Part shown: positions 1 through 9,493 of the stretch, piece after piece
Layout: the number at the start of each line of letters is the position of its first letter
Position numbering within the stretch: position 1 is the stretch's first letter
Assembly (NCBI RefSeq): GCF_020697055.1
Contig: NZ_JAJFBP010000012.1
Span: 39,465 to 103,464 of the forward strand
Direction of reading: 5' to 3'
Length of the DNA stretch: 64,000 bases
Source: Panacagrimonas sp.
GTDB lineage: Bacteria; Pseudomonadota; Gammaproteobacteria; Nevskiales; Nevskiaceae
Translations under genes and position numbers: made by a program
Notes under the pieces: model-generated
What the model was told of the DNA's origin: nothing
The model's input: only the letters and a program-made list of their open reading frames with translations
Databases searched by the model: none

Positions 1-603
1 CCGAAGCCTTCTCGTCCCCGTCCGTCGCTGGACCGCCTGGTCGCCGAGATCCGCGCCTGCACGCTGTGCGCGTCCGACCTGCCGCTCGGGCCGCGACCGG
101 TCGTGCACCTGGGTCGCGGCACGGCGCGCGTGCTGGTGATCGGCCAGGCGCCCGGTACCAAGGTGCACGCCACCGGCGTCCCGTGGAACGACGCCAGCGG
201 CGAGCGCCTGCGCGTGTGGATGCAGATGGAGCGCGACGCGTTCTACGACACCGCGCGGCTGGCGATCATGCCGATGGGCTTCTGCTACCCCGGCCGCGGC
301 AAGGGCGGTGACCTGCCGCCGCGTCCCGAATGCGCGCCGCGTTGGCACGACCGCGTCCGTGCCCGTCTGCCGCACGTGGGGCTGACGCTGCTGATCGGGC
401 AATACGCCCAGGCGCGCTACCTAGGCGATGCGCGCGGCCGCACGCTCGAGGAGACCGTCCGCAACTGGCGCCGCCATCTCGCGCAGGGCTTCTTCCCGCT
501 GCCGCATCCGAGTCCGCGCAACACGCTGTGGCTCAGGAAGCGGCCGTGGTTCGATGCCGAGGTGGTGCCGGCGTTGCGCGAGGCGTTGGCGGAGTTGGGG
601 TAG
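1..603 (+). CDS. Uracil-DNA glycosylase family protein (5' partial)
   Basis: The frame is open from the first base of the window, so the start codon lies upstream and only the C-terminal 200 residues are present. The early ACTLCASDLPLG segment, with paired cysteines and a following VLVIGQAPG strand, matches the uracil-DNA glycosylase superfamily fold, in which a GQxPG-type motif sits in the uracil pocket. A later LLIGQYAQ strand and a C-terminal LPHPSPRN motif (the H-P-S loop that closes on the base) support the family. The expected role is removal of uracil or a related damaged base from DNA in the cytoplasm. The exact subfamily and substrate cannot be settled from this fragment. The gene converges on the RND permease gene with a gap of only 33 bp. 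Confidence 0.8.
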   Translation, partial: PKPSRPRPSLDRLVAEIRACTLCASDLPLGPRPVVHLGRGTARVLVIGQAPGTKVHATGVPWNDASGERLRVWMQMERDAFYDTARLAIMPMGFCYPGRGKGGDLPPRPECAPRWHDRVRARLPHVGLTLLIGQYAQARYLGDARGRTLEETVRNWRRHLAQGFFPLPHPSPRNTLWLRKRPWFDAEVVPALREALAELG

Positions 604-636
604 CGCGGCAAAGCGGCCTTTGGCTGCTTTCCTGTC

Positions 637-3600
637 CTACGCTGAAGTCGCGCTGTCGCGCCGCATCGACCGCGGCACCTTGAACCACGCCGCGTACAGC
701 GCCGGCAGGAACAGCAGCGTCAGCACCGTGGCTGCGATCAGGCCGCCCATGATCGCCACCGCCATCGGGCCGAAGAACACGCTGCGCGACAGTGGAATCA
801 TCGCGAGCACCGCGGCCAGCGCGGTCAGCGCGATCGGGCGCAGGCGTCGCACTGTGGCTTCCACGACCGCCTCGAAAGGCGGACGCCCGAGTTCGAGGTC
901 CTGGCGGATCTGGTCGATCAGGATGACGCTGTTGCGCATGATCATCCCCAGCAGCGCGATCGTGCCGAGCATCGCGACGAAGCCGAAGGGCTGGCCGAAC
1001 AGCAGCAGGAAGCTCGCCACACCGATGATCCCGAGCGGCGCGGTGAGAAACACCATGAAGCTCTGCGAGAAGCTCTTGAGCTGGATCATCAGGATCGTGA
1101 ACACCACCAGCAGGAACAGCGGCATGCCGACGTTCACGCTCTTCTGGCCCTTGCCCGAGTCCTCCACGGTGCCGCCCAGTTCCAGCCGATAACCCGGCGG
1201 CATCGAGGCCTGGATCTTCGCGATCTCCGGCGCGAGCTGGGCGACGACTTCGGGCGGCTGGATGTCCTCGTAGATGTCGGCGCGCACGTTGATCGTCGGG
1301 ATGCGATTGCGCCGCCACAGGATGCCGGGCTCGAAGCGGTACTCGAGTCTCGCGACCTGCGAGAGCGGCACGTTGCCGCCGGTCTGCGTCGGAACCGAGA
1401 GACTGCCGAGCAGCTCGAGATGATGGCGCTCGCGCGGCGGACCGCGCAGCACGATCTGGATCAGCTTGTTGTCCTCGCGATAGTGGGTCAGCGTGCCGCC
1501 ATTGATCGAGGTCTCGAGCAGCTGCGAGACCGTGCTGGTGGTGACGCCCAGACTGCGCGCGCGCGCCTGGTCGATCTCGACGTGGATGACCTTGGACGGC
1601 TCCTCGGTGTCCAGGTGCACGCCTTCCGGGTACGGATTGGCGCGCATCAGCGCGGCGATCTTCTCGGCGTGTATCCGGGCGACCTCGCGATCGGGTCCCG
1701 AGACGCGGTACTGCAGCACGTAGCCCACCGGCGGTCCGTTCTCCAGGCGGTTCACGCGCCAGCGCGCTTCGGGGAAATGCTGCGGCAGCAGCTCGAGCAG
1801 TTTGGAGCGCACCGACTCGCGCGACGGATAGTCGTGCGTGTTCAGCACGAACTGCGCGAAGCTCGCCGCGGGCAGCTGCTGATCCAGCGGAAGGATGAAG
1901 CGGGGGGCGCCGCTGCCGATGTAGGCGACGTAGCTGTCGAGCCCTTCCATCTTCGACAGGATCGTCTCCAGGCGATGCGCCGACTCCTCGGTCTGCGCGA
2001 TCGAGGCGCCTTCGGGCAGCTTGAGGTCGACCAGCAGTTCCAGGCGCGTCGAGGCCGGGAAGAACTGCTGCGGCACCTGGCTGAACAGCACCAGGCTGCC
2101 GACGAACAGGCCGACGGTCACGCCAATGGTGGTCCAGCGTCGATTGACGCAGGTCTGCACGATCGCGCGGAAGCGCTGGTAGAAGCGCGTGTTGTAGACC
2201 GCGTGCTCGTCGTGCGCCTTGCCGTCGTCGGACAGGCCTTTTTCCGGCAGCAGCTTGTAGCCCAGCAGCGGCACGAAGATCACCGCGGCGATCCAGCTCA
2301 GCAGCAGCGCCAGCGTCACGACCTGGAAGATCGACACGGTGTATTCGCCGGTGCTGCTCTTGGCGGTGGCGATCGGCAGGAAGCCCGCTGCCGTGATCAG
2401 CGTTCCGCTGAGCATCGGAAACGCCGTGGACGAGTAGGCGAAGGCGGCCGCCTTGACGCGGTCGTAACCCTGTTCGAGCTTCACCGCCATCATCTCGACC
2501 GCGATGATCGCGTCGTCCACCAGCAGGCCGAGCGCGATCACCAGCGACCCCAGCGAGATCTTGTGCAGGCCGATGCCGAAGTAGTGCATCGTCGCGAACG
2601 TCATGCCCAGCACCAGCGGGATCGAGGCCATGACGACCATGCCCACGCGCACGCCCAGCGACAGGAAGCACACCACGAGCACGATCGCGACCGCCTCGGC
2701 AAGCGCGCGCACGAACTCATTGATGCCGCGTGACACCGCGCGCGGCTGGTTGGCCACGCGCGACAGTTCCATTCCGAGCGGCACCACCTCGTTGAGCGAA
2801 TCGAACTCGGCATCGAGCGCCTTGCCCAGCCGGATGATGTCGCCGCCCTTTTCCATCGACACCGCGATGCCGATGCCGTTTTCGCCGTTGAAGCGCATGC
2901 GCGGCGCCGGCGGATCCTGGTAGCCGCGGTAGATCTCGGCGATGTCGCCGAGGCGGAACGTGCGCCCCTGGTACTCGATCGGCAGCTGTTCGAGCTCCTG
3001 GATCTTCGACAGCCCGCCGGTGACGCGCAGGTAGATCTTGTCGCTCGCGGTGTCGAAGTCGCCGGCCGGCGTGACGTCGTTCTGCTGCGCGATGACCTCG
3101 GCGATCAGCGTCGGCGGGATGCCGAGCTGCGCGCGGCGCGTGTTGGCGACGTCGACGAAGATGCGCTCTTCCTGCAGACCGATGAACTCGACCTTGGCGA
3201 CGTCGCGCACGCGCAGCAGCCGGTCGCGGATCCGGTCGGCATAGTCCTTGAGCTCCTCGTACGAGAAGTCCTTGCCCTGCAGCGCGTAGATGTTGCCGAA
3301 CGTATCGCCGAACTCGTCGTTGAAGAACGGACCGACCACGCCCTTGGGCAGCAGGTTGCGGATGTCCGAGACCTTCTTGCGGGTCTGGTACCAGTTGTCC
3401 GCCATGCGATCGTGCGGCAGATCCTCGCGGTACAGCACGAAGACCTGCGATTCACCGGGCCGCGAGTACGAGCGCAGGTAGTCCAGCGAATCGAGTTCCT
3501 GCAGCTTTTCCTCGATGCGGTCGGTGACCAGTCGATCGACCTCGTCGGCGGTCGCGCCCGGCCAGATCGTGCGCACCACCATCACGCGAAACGTGAACGG

Positions 3601-3726
3601 CGGATCCTCGGATTGGCCCAGATGCAGGTAACCCCATACGCCGAGCACGCCGAGCAGCAGCATGAAGTAGCCGACCAGCGTGCGGTTGGCCAGCGCCCAT
3701 TCGCTGAGATTCAGGCGGCTGATCAT
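637..3726 (-). CDS. Efflux RND transporter permease subunit (HAE1/AcrB type)
   Basis: This 1029-aa inner-membrane proton-drug antiporter has the usual RND size. An N-terminal membrane segment (about residues 17-35) leads into the first large periplasmic loop. The TM4 motif LVIALGLLVDDAIIAVE carries the paired aspartates that relay protons in AcrB-type pumps. A second membrane block near the C-terminus repeats the pattern with GMIMRNSVILIDQIRQ. It would export small molecules together with the adaptor encoded 19 bp upstream. No TolC-like outer-membrane gene is in the window, so the outer channel must be encoded elsewhere. The substrate is unknown. Expression is probably controlled by the divergent TetR regulator. 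Confidence 0.93.
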   Translation of the reverse strand: MISRLNLSEWALANRTLVGYFMLLLGVLGVWGYLHLGQSEDPPFTFRVMVVRTIWPGATADEVDRLVTDRIEEKLQELDSLDYLRSYSRPGESQVFVLYREDLPHDRMADNWYQTRKKVSDIRNLLPKGVVGPFFNDEFGDTFGNIYALQGKDFSYEELKDYADRIRDRLLRVRDVAKVEFIGLQEERIFVDVANTRRAQLGIPPTLIAEVIAQQNDVTPAGDFDTASDKIYLRVTGGLSKIQELEQLPIEYQGRTFRLGDIAEIYRGYQDPPAPRMRFNGENGIGIAVSMEKGGDIIRLGKALDAEFDSLNEVVPLGMELSRVANQPRAVSRGINEFVRALAEAVAIVLVVCFLSLGVRVGMVVMASIPLVLGMTFATMHYFGIGLHKISLGSLVIALGLLVDDAIIAVEMMAVKLEQGYDRVKAAAFAYSSTAFPMLSGTLITAAGFLPIATAKSSTGEYTVSIFQVVTLALLLSWIAAVIFVPLLGYKLLPEKGLSDDGKAHDEHAVYNTRFYQRFRAIVQTCVNRRWTTIGVTVGLFVGSLVLFSQVPQQFFPASTRLELLVDLKLPEGASIAQTEESAHRLETILSKMEGLDSYVAYIGSGAPRFILPLDQQLPAASFAQFVLNTHDYPSRESVRSKLLELLPQHFPEARWRVNRLENGPPVGYVLQYRVSGPDREVARIHAEKIAALMRANPYPEGVHLDTEEPSKVIHVEIDQARARSLGVTTSTVSQLLETSINGGTLTHYREDNKLIQIVLRGPPRERHHLELLGSLSVPTQTGGNVPLSQVARLEYRFEPGILWRRNRIPTINVRADIYEDIQPPEVVAQLAPEIAKIQASMPPGYRLELGGTVEDSGKGQKSVNVGMPLFLLVVFTILMIQLKSFSQSFMVFLTAPLGIIGVASFLLLFGQPFGFVAMLGTIALLGMIMRNSVILIDQIRQDLELGRPPFEAVVEATVRRLRPIALTALAAVLAMIPLSRSVFFGPMAVAIMGGLIAATVLTLLFLPALYAAWFKVPRSMRRDSATSA

Positions 3727-3745
3727 CGGAATCGGACGCCGCGGT

Positions 3746-4879
3746 TCAGAGCGCGGCCTTGGCGGCGCGTTCGATCGGCCGCACGCGCATGCCGTCGACG
3801 AGCCGATGCACGCCGGCGGTGACGAGACGATCCTGCGTGGTCAGCGCGCCGGCGACGACGACCGCGCCGTCGAGGTACTGCACGACCTGCACCGGCACCG
3901 GCTTGACCGTCTCCAGCGGCGCGCCGTCTTCGGCCGCGGGCGCGCTCGTCACCGTCCAGACCACGGGCTTGCCGCCCGGAAGTGCGCCGAGCGCGGTCGC
4001 GGGCAGGCGGAAAGTCTTGCCGTCGCCCGCATCGACCGTCACGACGGTGGCGGTCACGCCCAGTTGCACGGCCGAATCCGGGTCCAGGATCGTGACGCGC
4101 GCCTGGTGCGTGCGCGTCGCGGTGTCGGCCTGCGGATTGATCTCGCGCACGCGCGCGCCGTAGCGCTTGCCCGGCCGGCTGTAGATCTCGATGGCGATCT
4201 TCTGCGCCTGGGCGATGCCGTCGAGGCGTCCTTCGGGCACGTCGATCCACACCTCGCGCTCGCCGTCCTCGGCCACGCGCACGACCGGCTGTCCTGCGCT
4301 GACCACGTTGCCGGGCTCGGCCATCACCTGCGTGACCACACCCGCGCGATCGGCCGTCAGCCGCGTGTAGCGCGACTGGTTCTGCGCCAGGTTGAGCTGC
4401 GAGCGCGCCTGGTCCAGGCGCGCCTGCGCCAGCTTGCTGGTGTTGATGCGCTGGTCGACCGCGGACTGGCCGACGTGGCCGCGCTCCTTCAGGTCGCGGT
4501 AGCGGCGCTCTTCCTCTGCGGCGAGCCAGGCATCGGCCTCGGCGGCTTTCAACGCCGCGCTGGCGGCGTCGAGATTGAGATTGGCGTCCTGCGGGTCGAG
4601 CACCGCCAGCACCATGCCGGGTGTGACCTTCTGTCCCATGTCGACCTTGCGCTGCGAGATCTTGCCGGGCACGCGGAACGACAGGTCCGCCTCGATGCGC
4701 GCGTGCACCGATCCCGGATAGGCCTCGACCGCGCCGCTGGCGCCGAGCGCCTGCGGCGTCTCGACCACGACCGGGCGCGGTGCGTGCACCGGTGGATCCT
4801 TCGCGGCGCAGCCGGCGAGCACGCCGATGGCGAGCCCGATGACCGGGACGATGCGCATGCTGTCGAGTTGGTTCCTCAT
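3746..4879 (-). CDS. Efflux RND transporter periplasmic adaptor subunit (membrane fusion lipoprotein)
   Basis: The product is the adaptor that joins the RND permease to an outer-membrane channel in the periplasm. I start it at 4879 (MRNQLDSMRIVP), 377 aa, because GGAG lies 9 nt upstream. An ATG at 4945 in the same frame lacks a plausible ribosome site and would run through the promoter region. The N-terminus is a lipoprotein signal with lipobox VLAGC, so lipidation is expected. A biotinyl-lipoyl-like hairpin follows (GKISQRKVDMGQKVTPGMVLAVLD), then an alpha-helical hairpin rich in Ala, Gln and Arg, then beta-barrel segments including VTQVMAEPGNVV. It is the first gene of a two-gene operon with the permease. 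Confidence 0.92.
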   Translation of the reverse strand: MRNQLDSMRIVPVIGLAIGVLAGCAAKDPPVHAPRPVVVETPQALGASGAVEAYPGSVHARIEADLSFRVPGKISQRKVDMGQKVTPGMVLAVLDPQDANLNLDAASAALKAAEADAWLAAEEERRYRDLKERGHVGQSAVDQRINTSKLAQARLDQARSQLNLAQNQSRYTRLTADRAGVVTQVMAEPGNVVSAGQPVVRVAEDGEREVWIDVPEGRLDGIAQAQKIAIEIYSRPGKRYGARVREINPQADTATRTHQARVTILDPDSAVQLGVTATVVTVDAGDGKTFRLPATALGALPGGKPVVWTVTSAPAAEDGAPLETVKPVPVQVVQYLDGAVVVAGALTTQDRLVTAGVHRLVDGMRVRPIERAAKAAL

Positions 4880-4922
4880 CGCTGCGGTCTCCACCACAGG
4901 TCCCCATGCAAACGGGCAGCCG

Positions 4923-4948
4923 ATATACTGAACCGCATAGTACATTTA
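4923..4948. promoter_or_regulatory. Divergent control region between the RND adaptor and TetR genes
   Basis: The 96 bp between the adaptor start (4879) and the TetR start (4976) is AT-richer than its surroundings. It contains TACT and AGTA as an inverted pair at 4926-4929 and 4939-4942, with a TATAC/GTATA-like hexamer that could serve as a -10 for the adaptor. TetR repressors of efflux operons usually bind such a dyad in the shared promoter. The operator assignment is inference, because only the outer four bases of the dyad are symmetric. Confidence 0.35.
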
Positions 4949-4975
4949 ATCGATCGACGACGACACGCAGTAGGA

Positions 4976-5638
4976 ATGGCTCCTTCCGGTCCCGGCGCAC
5001 CTCCTTCCACGCCTCGCAAGGCCAAGCGTGCGCGCGGCCGTCCGAAGGATCTGGACAAGCGCGCCGCGGTCCTGTTGGCGGCCAAGAGGCTGTTCACGGC
5101 GCAGGGCCTGCCGGGCACCAGCATGGAGGCGATCGCCGACGCGGCCGGCGTCTCCAAGCTGACCGTCTACAGCCACTTCCGCAACAAGGAGGAGCTGTTC
5201 CGCGAGACCGTGTTCGCCAAGTGCAACGAGCACTGGCCAGAGGACGTTTTTGACGTGCAGATGCGTTCGCCGCTGCGCGAACGCCTGCGCCTGATCGGTC
5301 GCGGCTTCCTGGACCTGGTGCACAGCCAGGACGTCGTCAACATGTACCGGCTGATGGCCGCGGAAGGCCAATCGCGATTCGGTCGCCTGTTCTGGGAGTT
5401 CGGTCCCGAACGCACGCTGCAACGCTTCGCGCAGGTGCTGGAAGCGGCGCATCGCGCCGGTGAGCTGCACGTTCCCGATCCGCGTCGCGCGGCTTCGCAC
5501 TTCTTCGTCATGCTGAAGGGCGAACACCACATCAAGGCGCTCGTCGGCGCGGCGCCTTCGCCGGACGCCGCCGAGCGCCAGCGTCACGTCGAGGACGTGA
5601 TCGACGTGTTCCTGCGCGCGTACACGACGCAGCGCTGA
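4976..5638 (+). CDS. TetR/AcrR family transcriptional regulator
   Basis: This 220-aa DNA-binding regulator is divergent from the RND pump and is probably its local repressor. After a basic, proline-rich leader (KAKRARGRPKD), the helix-turn-helix reads MEAIADAAGVSKLTVYSHF followed by RNKEELFRETV, the signature of TetR proteins, at about residues 45-80. The rest is an alpha-helical ligand and dimer domain of the TetR_C/AcrR type. The ATG at 4976 is chosen because it is the first start in frame after the promoter region. Its GGA is very close to the start, so the ribosome site looks weak. The ligand is unknown and is likely a pump substrate. Confidence 0.9.
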   Translation: MAPSGPGAPPSTPRKAKRARGRPKDLDKRAAVLLAAKRLFTAQGLPGTSMEAIADAAGVSKLTVYSHFRNKEELFRETVFAKCNEHWPEDVFDVQMRSPLRERLRLIGRGFLDLVHSQDVVNMYRLMAAEGQSRFGRLFWEFGPERTLQRFAQVLEAAHRAGELHVPDPRRAASHFFVMLKGEHHIKALVGAAPSPDAAERQRHVEDVIDVFLRAYTTQR

Positions 5639-5639
5639 C

Positions 5640-6521
5640 TCATCCGGCTTCGCCCAGCAGTTCGACCAGCGCCTGCAGCGAGGGGCTGGACCACACGCCC
5701 TTGCGCTGGATGCGGTACAGCGGCCGATCGATCGTCAACCCCTTCATCCGCACGACTTTCAGCGTGCCGGCCGCGAGCTCGGTGCGCACCGCCGAGATCG
5801 ACAGCACCGCGATGCCCACGCCTGTGGCGACGGTGTGCTTGATCGCCTCGGTGCTGGCCAGGGTCATCGACGGTCGCAGCGCGATGCGCCGCGACGAGAA
5901 CGCCTTCTCGGTGACCGCGCGCGTGCCCGAACCCACCTCGTGCATCAACAGCGGCTGTTGCACGACCGCGGACAGCGGGGCGGGGTTGGTGCGCGTGATC
6001 GGATGGCCAGGCGCGGCGATCAGCACCAGCTCGTCGCGATCGAACACGCGGTAGTCCAGCAGCTCGCTGCCGACGATGCCCTCGGTGAATCCGATGTCCA
6101 GGTCGCTGGCGATCAGGCGCTGCTCGATGGCGCCCGTGCTGTCGACCTGCAGGAAGATCTCCACGTCGGGATGACGCCGACGGAAGCGCGCCAGCAGCGC
6201 CGGCATCAGGTAGGCGCCGACGGTGCGGCTGGCTCCGATGCGCAGGCGGCCGCGCACGCCGAGTTTCAGGTCCCGGATCGCCGACTCCGCGTCGGCTTCG
6301 AGCGCCACGAGGTTGTTGGCGTAGCCCTGCAGCAGGCGCCCGGCCTCGGTGAGGCGCACGCCGCGCGGCAGGCGTTCGAACAGCGTCACCCCGAGCGCGT
6401 GTTCGAAATCGCCGAGCTGCTTGGAGACCGCGGACTGGCTGATCTGCAATCGCTGCGCTCCGGCGCTGACGCTGCCGCTCGCCGCCACGGCCTGGAAGAT
6501 CGAGAGGTGATTGAGGTTCAT
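5640..6521 (-). CDS. LysR family transcriptional regulator, divergent from cysDNC
   Basis: This 293-aa regulator has the N-terminal winged helix of LysR proteins ([19 protein letters not shown], then [19 protein letters not shown]) at residues 1-60. A two-lobed effector domain follows, starting at [18 protein letters not shown]. The effector domain resembles the CysL/CbbR-like group. With its divergent position next to cysD, this suggests control of sulfate assimilation, but that role is inference. A perfect 8-bp inverted repeat with a 7-bp spacer lies 18 bp upstream of its start, where LysR regulators usually bind to repress themselves and activate the divergent operon. The gene ends 1 bp after the convergent TetR gene. 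Confidence 0.9.
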   Translation of the reverse strand: MNLNHLSIFQAVAASGSVSAGAQRLQISQSAVSKQLGDFEHALGVTLFERLPRGVRLTEAGRLLQGYANNLVALEADAESAIRDLKLGVRGRLRIGASRTVGAYLMPALLARFRRRHPDVEIFLQVDSTGAIEQRLIASDLDIGFTEGIVGSELLDYRVFDRDELVLIAAPGHPITRTNPAPLSAVVQQPLLMHEVGSGTRAVTEKAFSSRRIALRPSMTLASTEAIKHTVATGVGIAVLSISAVRTELAAGTLKVVRMKGLTIDRPLYRIQRKGVWSSPSLQALVELLGEAG

Positions 6522-6538
6522 CGGGCGTCCTATGTAGT

Positions 6539-6577
6539 TTCTTCATGACATATATGAAGAACGTGTGTTTTTATTAT
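6539..6577 (+). promoter_or_regulatory. Candidate LysR operator and cysD promoter
   Basis: TTCTTCAT at 6539-6546 and ATGAAGAA at 6554-6561 form a perfect 8-bp inverted repeat separated by 7 bp. A TATTAT hexamer at 6572-6577 could be the -10 of the cysD operon, in which case the palindrome covers the -35 region. That position fits an activator which recruits polymerase. Seen: the palindrome and its place between divergent genes. Inferred: that the LysR protein binds it. Confidence 0.55.
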
Positions 6578-6634
6578 GTCTCGGCTTGGCGTAGTCTGGC
6601 CCGCTTCGAAACTCCCTCCCGGGCCGAACCGATC

Positions 6635-7558
6635 ATGGAAGCCAGCGCGGCGTCGCCAGTGACGCTTACCCATCTGCAGCGACTCGAGGCCGAGTCGATC
6701 CACATCATGCGCGAGGTGGTCGCCGAGTCCGAGAAGCCGGTGATGCTCTACTCGGTGGGCAAGGACAGCGCCTGCATGCTGCATCTGGCGCGCAAGGCGT
6801 TCTATCCGGCGCCGCCGCCATTCCCGCTGCTACACGTCGACACGACGTGGAAGTTCCGCGCGATGTACGAGCTGCGCGACCGGATGGCCGAGGAATCCGG
6901 CATGGAGCTGCTCGTCTACCAGAACCCGGAAGCCAAGGCCAAGGGCATCAACCCGTTCGACCACGGTTCGTTGCACACCGATCTGTGGAAGACCGAAGGC
7001 CTGAAGCAGGCGCTCGATCTGTACGGCTTCGACGTCGCCTTCGGCGGTGCGCGCCGCGACGAGGAGAAATCGCGCGCCAAGGAGCGCATCTTCTCGTTCC
7101 GCTCCGCCAACCATCGCTGGGAGCCCAAGAGCCAGCGACCGGAACTGTGGAATCTCTACAACGCGCGCAAGGCCAAGGGCGAGAGCATCCGCGTCTTCCC
7201 CATCTCGAACTGGACCGAGCTCGACATCTGGCAGTACATCCACCTCGAGAACATCCCGATCGTGCCGCTGTACTTCGCCGCCGAGCGTCCGACGGTCGAG
7301 CGCGACGGCCTGCTGCTGATGGTCGACGACGATCGATTCCGCCTGAAGCCGGGTGAGAAGCCGGTGATGCGCTCGGTGCGCTTTCGCACGCTGGGCTGCT
7401 ATCCGCTGACCGGCGCGGTGGAAAGCACCGCCGACACGCTGCCGCGCGTGATCCAGGAGATGCTGCTGACGACGACCTCGGAGCGGCAGGGCCGCATCAT
7501 CGACAAGGACGCGGGCAGCGCGAGCATGGAGAAGAAGAAGCAGGAGGGATATTTCTGA
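6635..7558 (+). CDS. cysD: Sulfate adenylyltransferase subunit 2
   Basis: The 307-aa catalytic subunit of ATP sulfurylase joins sulfate and ATP to give adenosine 5'-phosphosulfate and pyrophosphate, working with the GTPase CysN. The PP-loop motif appears as [15 protein letters not shown] at about residues 30-45. The family motifs [16 protein letters not shown] and [12 protein letters not shown] follow. The start at 6635 gives the normal length of about 302 aa. An upstream ATG at 6545 would add 30 residues and place the start inside the operator, so it is rejected. The gene overlaps cysN by one base (TGATG), which indicates translational coupling. Confidence 0.96.
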   Translation: MEASAASPVTLTHLQRLEAESIHIMREVVAESEKPVMLYSVGKDSACMLHLARKAFYPAPPPFPLLHVDTTWKFRAMYELRDRMAEESGMELLVYQNPEAKAKGINPFDHGSLHTDLWKTEGLKQALDLYGFDVAFGGARRDEEKSRAKERIFSFRSANHRWEPKSQRPELWNLYNARKAKGESIRVFPISNWTELDIWQYIHLENIPIVPLYFAAERPTVERDGLLLMVDDDRFRLKPGEKPVMRSVRFRTLGCYPLTGAVESTADTLPRVIQEMLLTTTSERQGRIIDKDAGSASMEKKKQEGYF

Positions 7559-9474
7559 TGAGCGCCCCCGCAACGACGCCGGCCTACGTCACCGACGAGC
7601 TGATCGCCCGCGACATCGATGAGTACCTGCGCCGCCACCAGCACAAGAGCCTGCTGCGCTTCATCACCTGCGGGTCGGTCGACGACGGCAAGTCCACGCT
7701 GATCGGCCGCTTGCTGTACGACTCGAAGATGATCTTCGAGGACCAGCTCGCCGCACTGGAGGCCGATTCGAAGAAGGTCGGCACGCAGGGCCAGGAGATC
7801 GACTTCGCGCTGCTGGTCGACGGCCTCGCGGCCGAGCGCGAGCAGGGCATCACCATCGACGTCGCGTACCGGTTCTTCTCCACCGAGAAGCGCAAGTTCA
7901 TCGTCGCGGACACGCCGGGCCACGAGCAGTACACGCGCAACATGGTCACCGGCGCCTCGACCGCCGACCTCGCGATCATCCTGATCGACGCGCGCAAGGG
8001 CGTGCTGACGCAGACGCGCCGGCACTCGTACCTGGCGCACCTGATCGGCATCCGCAATCTCGTGCTGGCCGTCAACAAGATGGACCTGATCGGATACGAC
8101 CAGGGCCGATACGAGGCGATCGTCGAGGACTACCGCGCGTTCGCCAGGAGCATCGGCATCACCGAGTTCGTGGCGATGCCGATCTCGGGCTTCAAGGGCG
8201 ACAACATCACCGCGCCGTCGCCGAATACCCCGTGGTATCCGGGTCCCACGCTGATGGCGCACCTGGAGACGGTCGAGCTCGACACCGCGATCGACCAGCG
8301 CAAGCCGTTCCGTCTGCCGGTGCAGTGGGTCAACCGCCCGAACCTGGATTTCCGCGGGTTCTCGGGGCTCGTCTCCAGCGGCGTGATCAAGCCCGGTGAC
8401 GGCGTGCGCGTGCTGCCCAGCGGCAAGACCAGCACCGTCACGCGCGTCGTCACGTTCGAAGGCGATCTGCCCCAGGCCGTCGCAGGCCAGTCGGTGACGC
8501 TGTGCTTCGCCGACGAGATCGACTGCTCGCGCGGCGACGTCATCACGCGCGCCGACCAGCCCACCGAAGTCGCCGACCAGTTCGAGGCGACGGTGGTGTG
8601 GATGAGCGACGAAGCGCTGGTTCCCGGCCGGCCGTACTGGTTGAAGATCGGCGCGCAGACCGTGACCGCGCGCGTCCACGCGCCCGAGTACCAGATCAAC
8701 ATCAACACGCTCGAGCACATCGCGATCAAGACGCTGGAGCTCAACGCGATCGGCGTCACCAAGATCACGCTCGAGCGCGCGATTCCGTTCGAGGCCTATG
8801 CGGAAAGCCGCGCGCTCGGCGGCTTCATCCTGATCGACAAGTTCAGCAACGCCACCGTCGCCGCCGGCATGCTGCAGTTTTCCTTGCGGCGCGCGCAGAA
8901 CGTGCACTGGCAGGCGCTGGACGTGACGCGTGAACTGCGCGCCGGCCTCAAGAGCCAGCGACCCGCGGTGCTCTGGTTCACCGGGCTGTCGGGTTCGGGC
9001 AAGTCGACGATCGCCAACTTGGTCGAGAAGAAGCTGGCGCACATCGGCAAGCACACGTTCCTGCTCGACGGCGACAACGTGCGCCACGGCCTGAACAAGG
9101 ATCTGGGCTTCACGCAGGCGGACCGTATCGAGAACATCCGCCGCATCGGTGAAGTGGCGCGCCTGATGACCGACGCCGGCCTGATCGTGCTCTCGGCCTT
9201 CATCTCGCCGTTCCGCGCGGAACGCGAACTGGCGCGCTCGCTGATCCCGCAGGGGGAGTTCGTCGAGGTGTTCGTCGACACGCCGCTGGCCGAAGCCGAG
9301 AAGCGCGACGTCAAGGGTCTCTACAAGAAGGCACGCAGCGGCCAGCTGCCGAACTTCACCGGCATCGATTCGCCGTACGAGGCGCCCGAGGCGCCGGAGA
9401 TCCGCATCGACACGACGCAGATGACCGCGGAGCAGGCGGCCGACGCGATCGTGGCCTACCTGCTGGACCAGTGA
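7558..9474 (+). CDS. cysN: Bifunctional sulfate adenylyltransferase subunit 1 / adenylylsulfate kinase
   Basis: This 638-aa protein fuses the ATP-sulfurylase GTPase (CysN) to APS kinase (CysC). The N-terminal G domain shows [16 protein letters not shown] (P-loop), DTPGHEQY and NKMD. EF-Tu-like beta-barrels follow up to about residue 440. From about residue 460 the APS kinase domain has its own P-loop [12 protein letters not shown] and the [15 protein letters not shown] motif. It drives APS synthesis by GTP hydrolysis and then phosphorylates APS to PAPS. The fused form is common in gammaproteobacteria and is often named cysNC. It forms an operon with cysD and probably with the following exporter gene. 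Confidence 0.96.
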   Translation: MSAPATTPAYVTDELIARDIDEYLRRHQHKSLLRFITCGSVDDGKSTLIGRLLYDSKMIFEDQLAALEADSKKVGTQGQEIDFALLVDGLAAEREQGITIDVAYRFFSTEKRKFIVADTPGHEQYTRNMVTGASTADLAIILIDARKGVLTQTRRHSYLAHLIGIRNLVLAVNKMDLIGYDQGRYEAIVEDYRAFARSIGITEFVAMPISGFKGDNITAPSPNTPWYPGPTLMAHLETVELDTAIDQRKPFRLPVQWVNRPNLDFRGFSGLVSSGVIKPGDGVRVLPSGKTSTVTRVVTFEGDLPQAVAGQSVTLCFADEIDCSRGDVITRADQPTEVADQFEATVVWMSDEALVPGRPYWLKIGAQTVTARVHAPEYQININTLEHIAIKTLELNAIGVTKITLERAIPFEAYAESRALGGFILIDKFSNATVAAGMLQFSLRRAQNVHWQALDVTRELRAGLKSQRPAVLWFTGLSGSGKSTIANLVEKKLAHIGKHTFLLDGDNVRHGLNKDLGFTQADRIENIRRIGEVARLMTDAGLIVLSAFISPFRAERELARSLIPQGEFVEVFVDTPLAEAEKRDVKGLYKKARSGQLPNFTGIDSPYEAPEAPEIRIDTTQMTAEQAADAIVAYLLDQ

Positions 9475-9493
9475 ACCGTCCCGCGGTCTGCAG

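Noticed and set aside
3680..4975. N-terminal extension of the TetR frame across the RND adaptor gene
   Set aside because: The frame stays open only because of GC bias. The TetR homology begins after the ATG at 4976, and the adaptor occupies the opposite strand.
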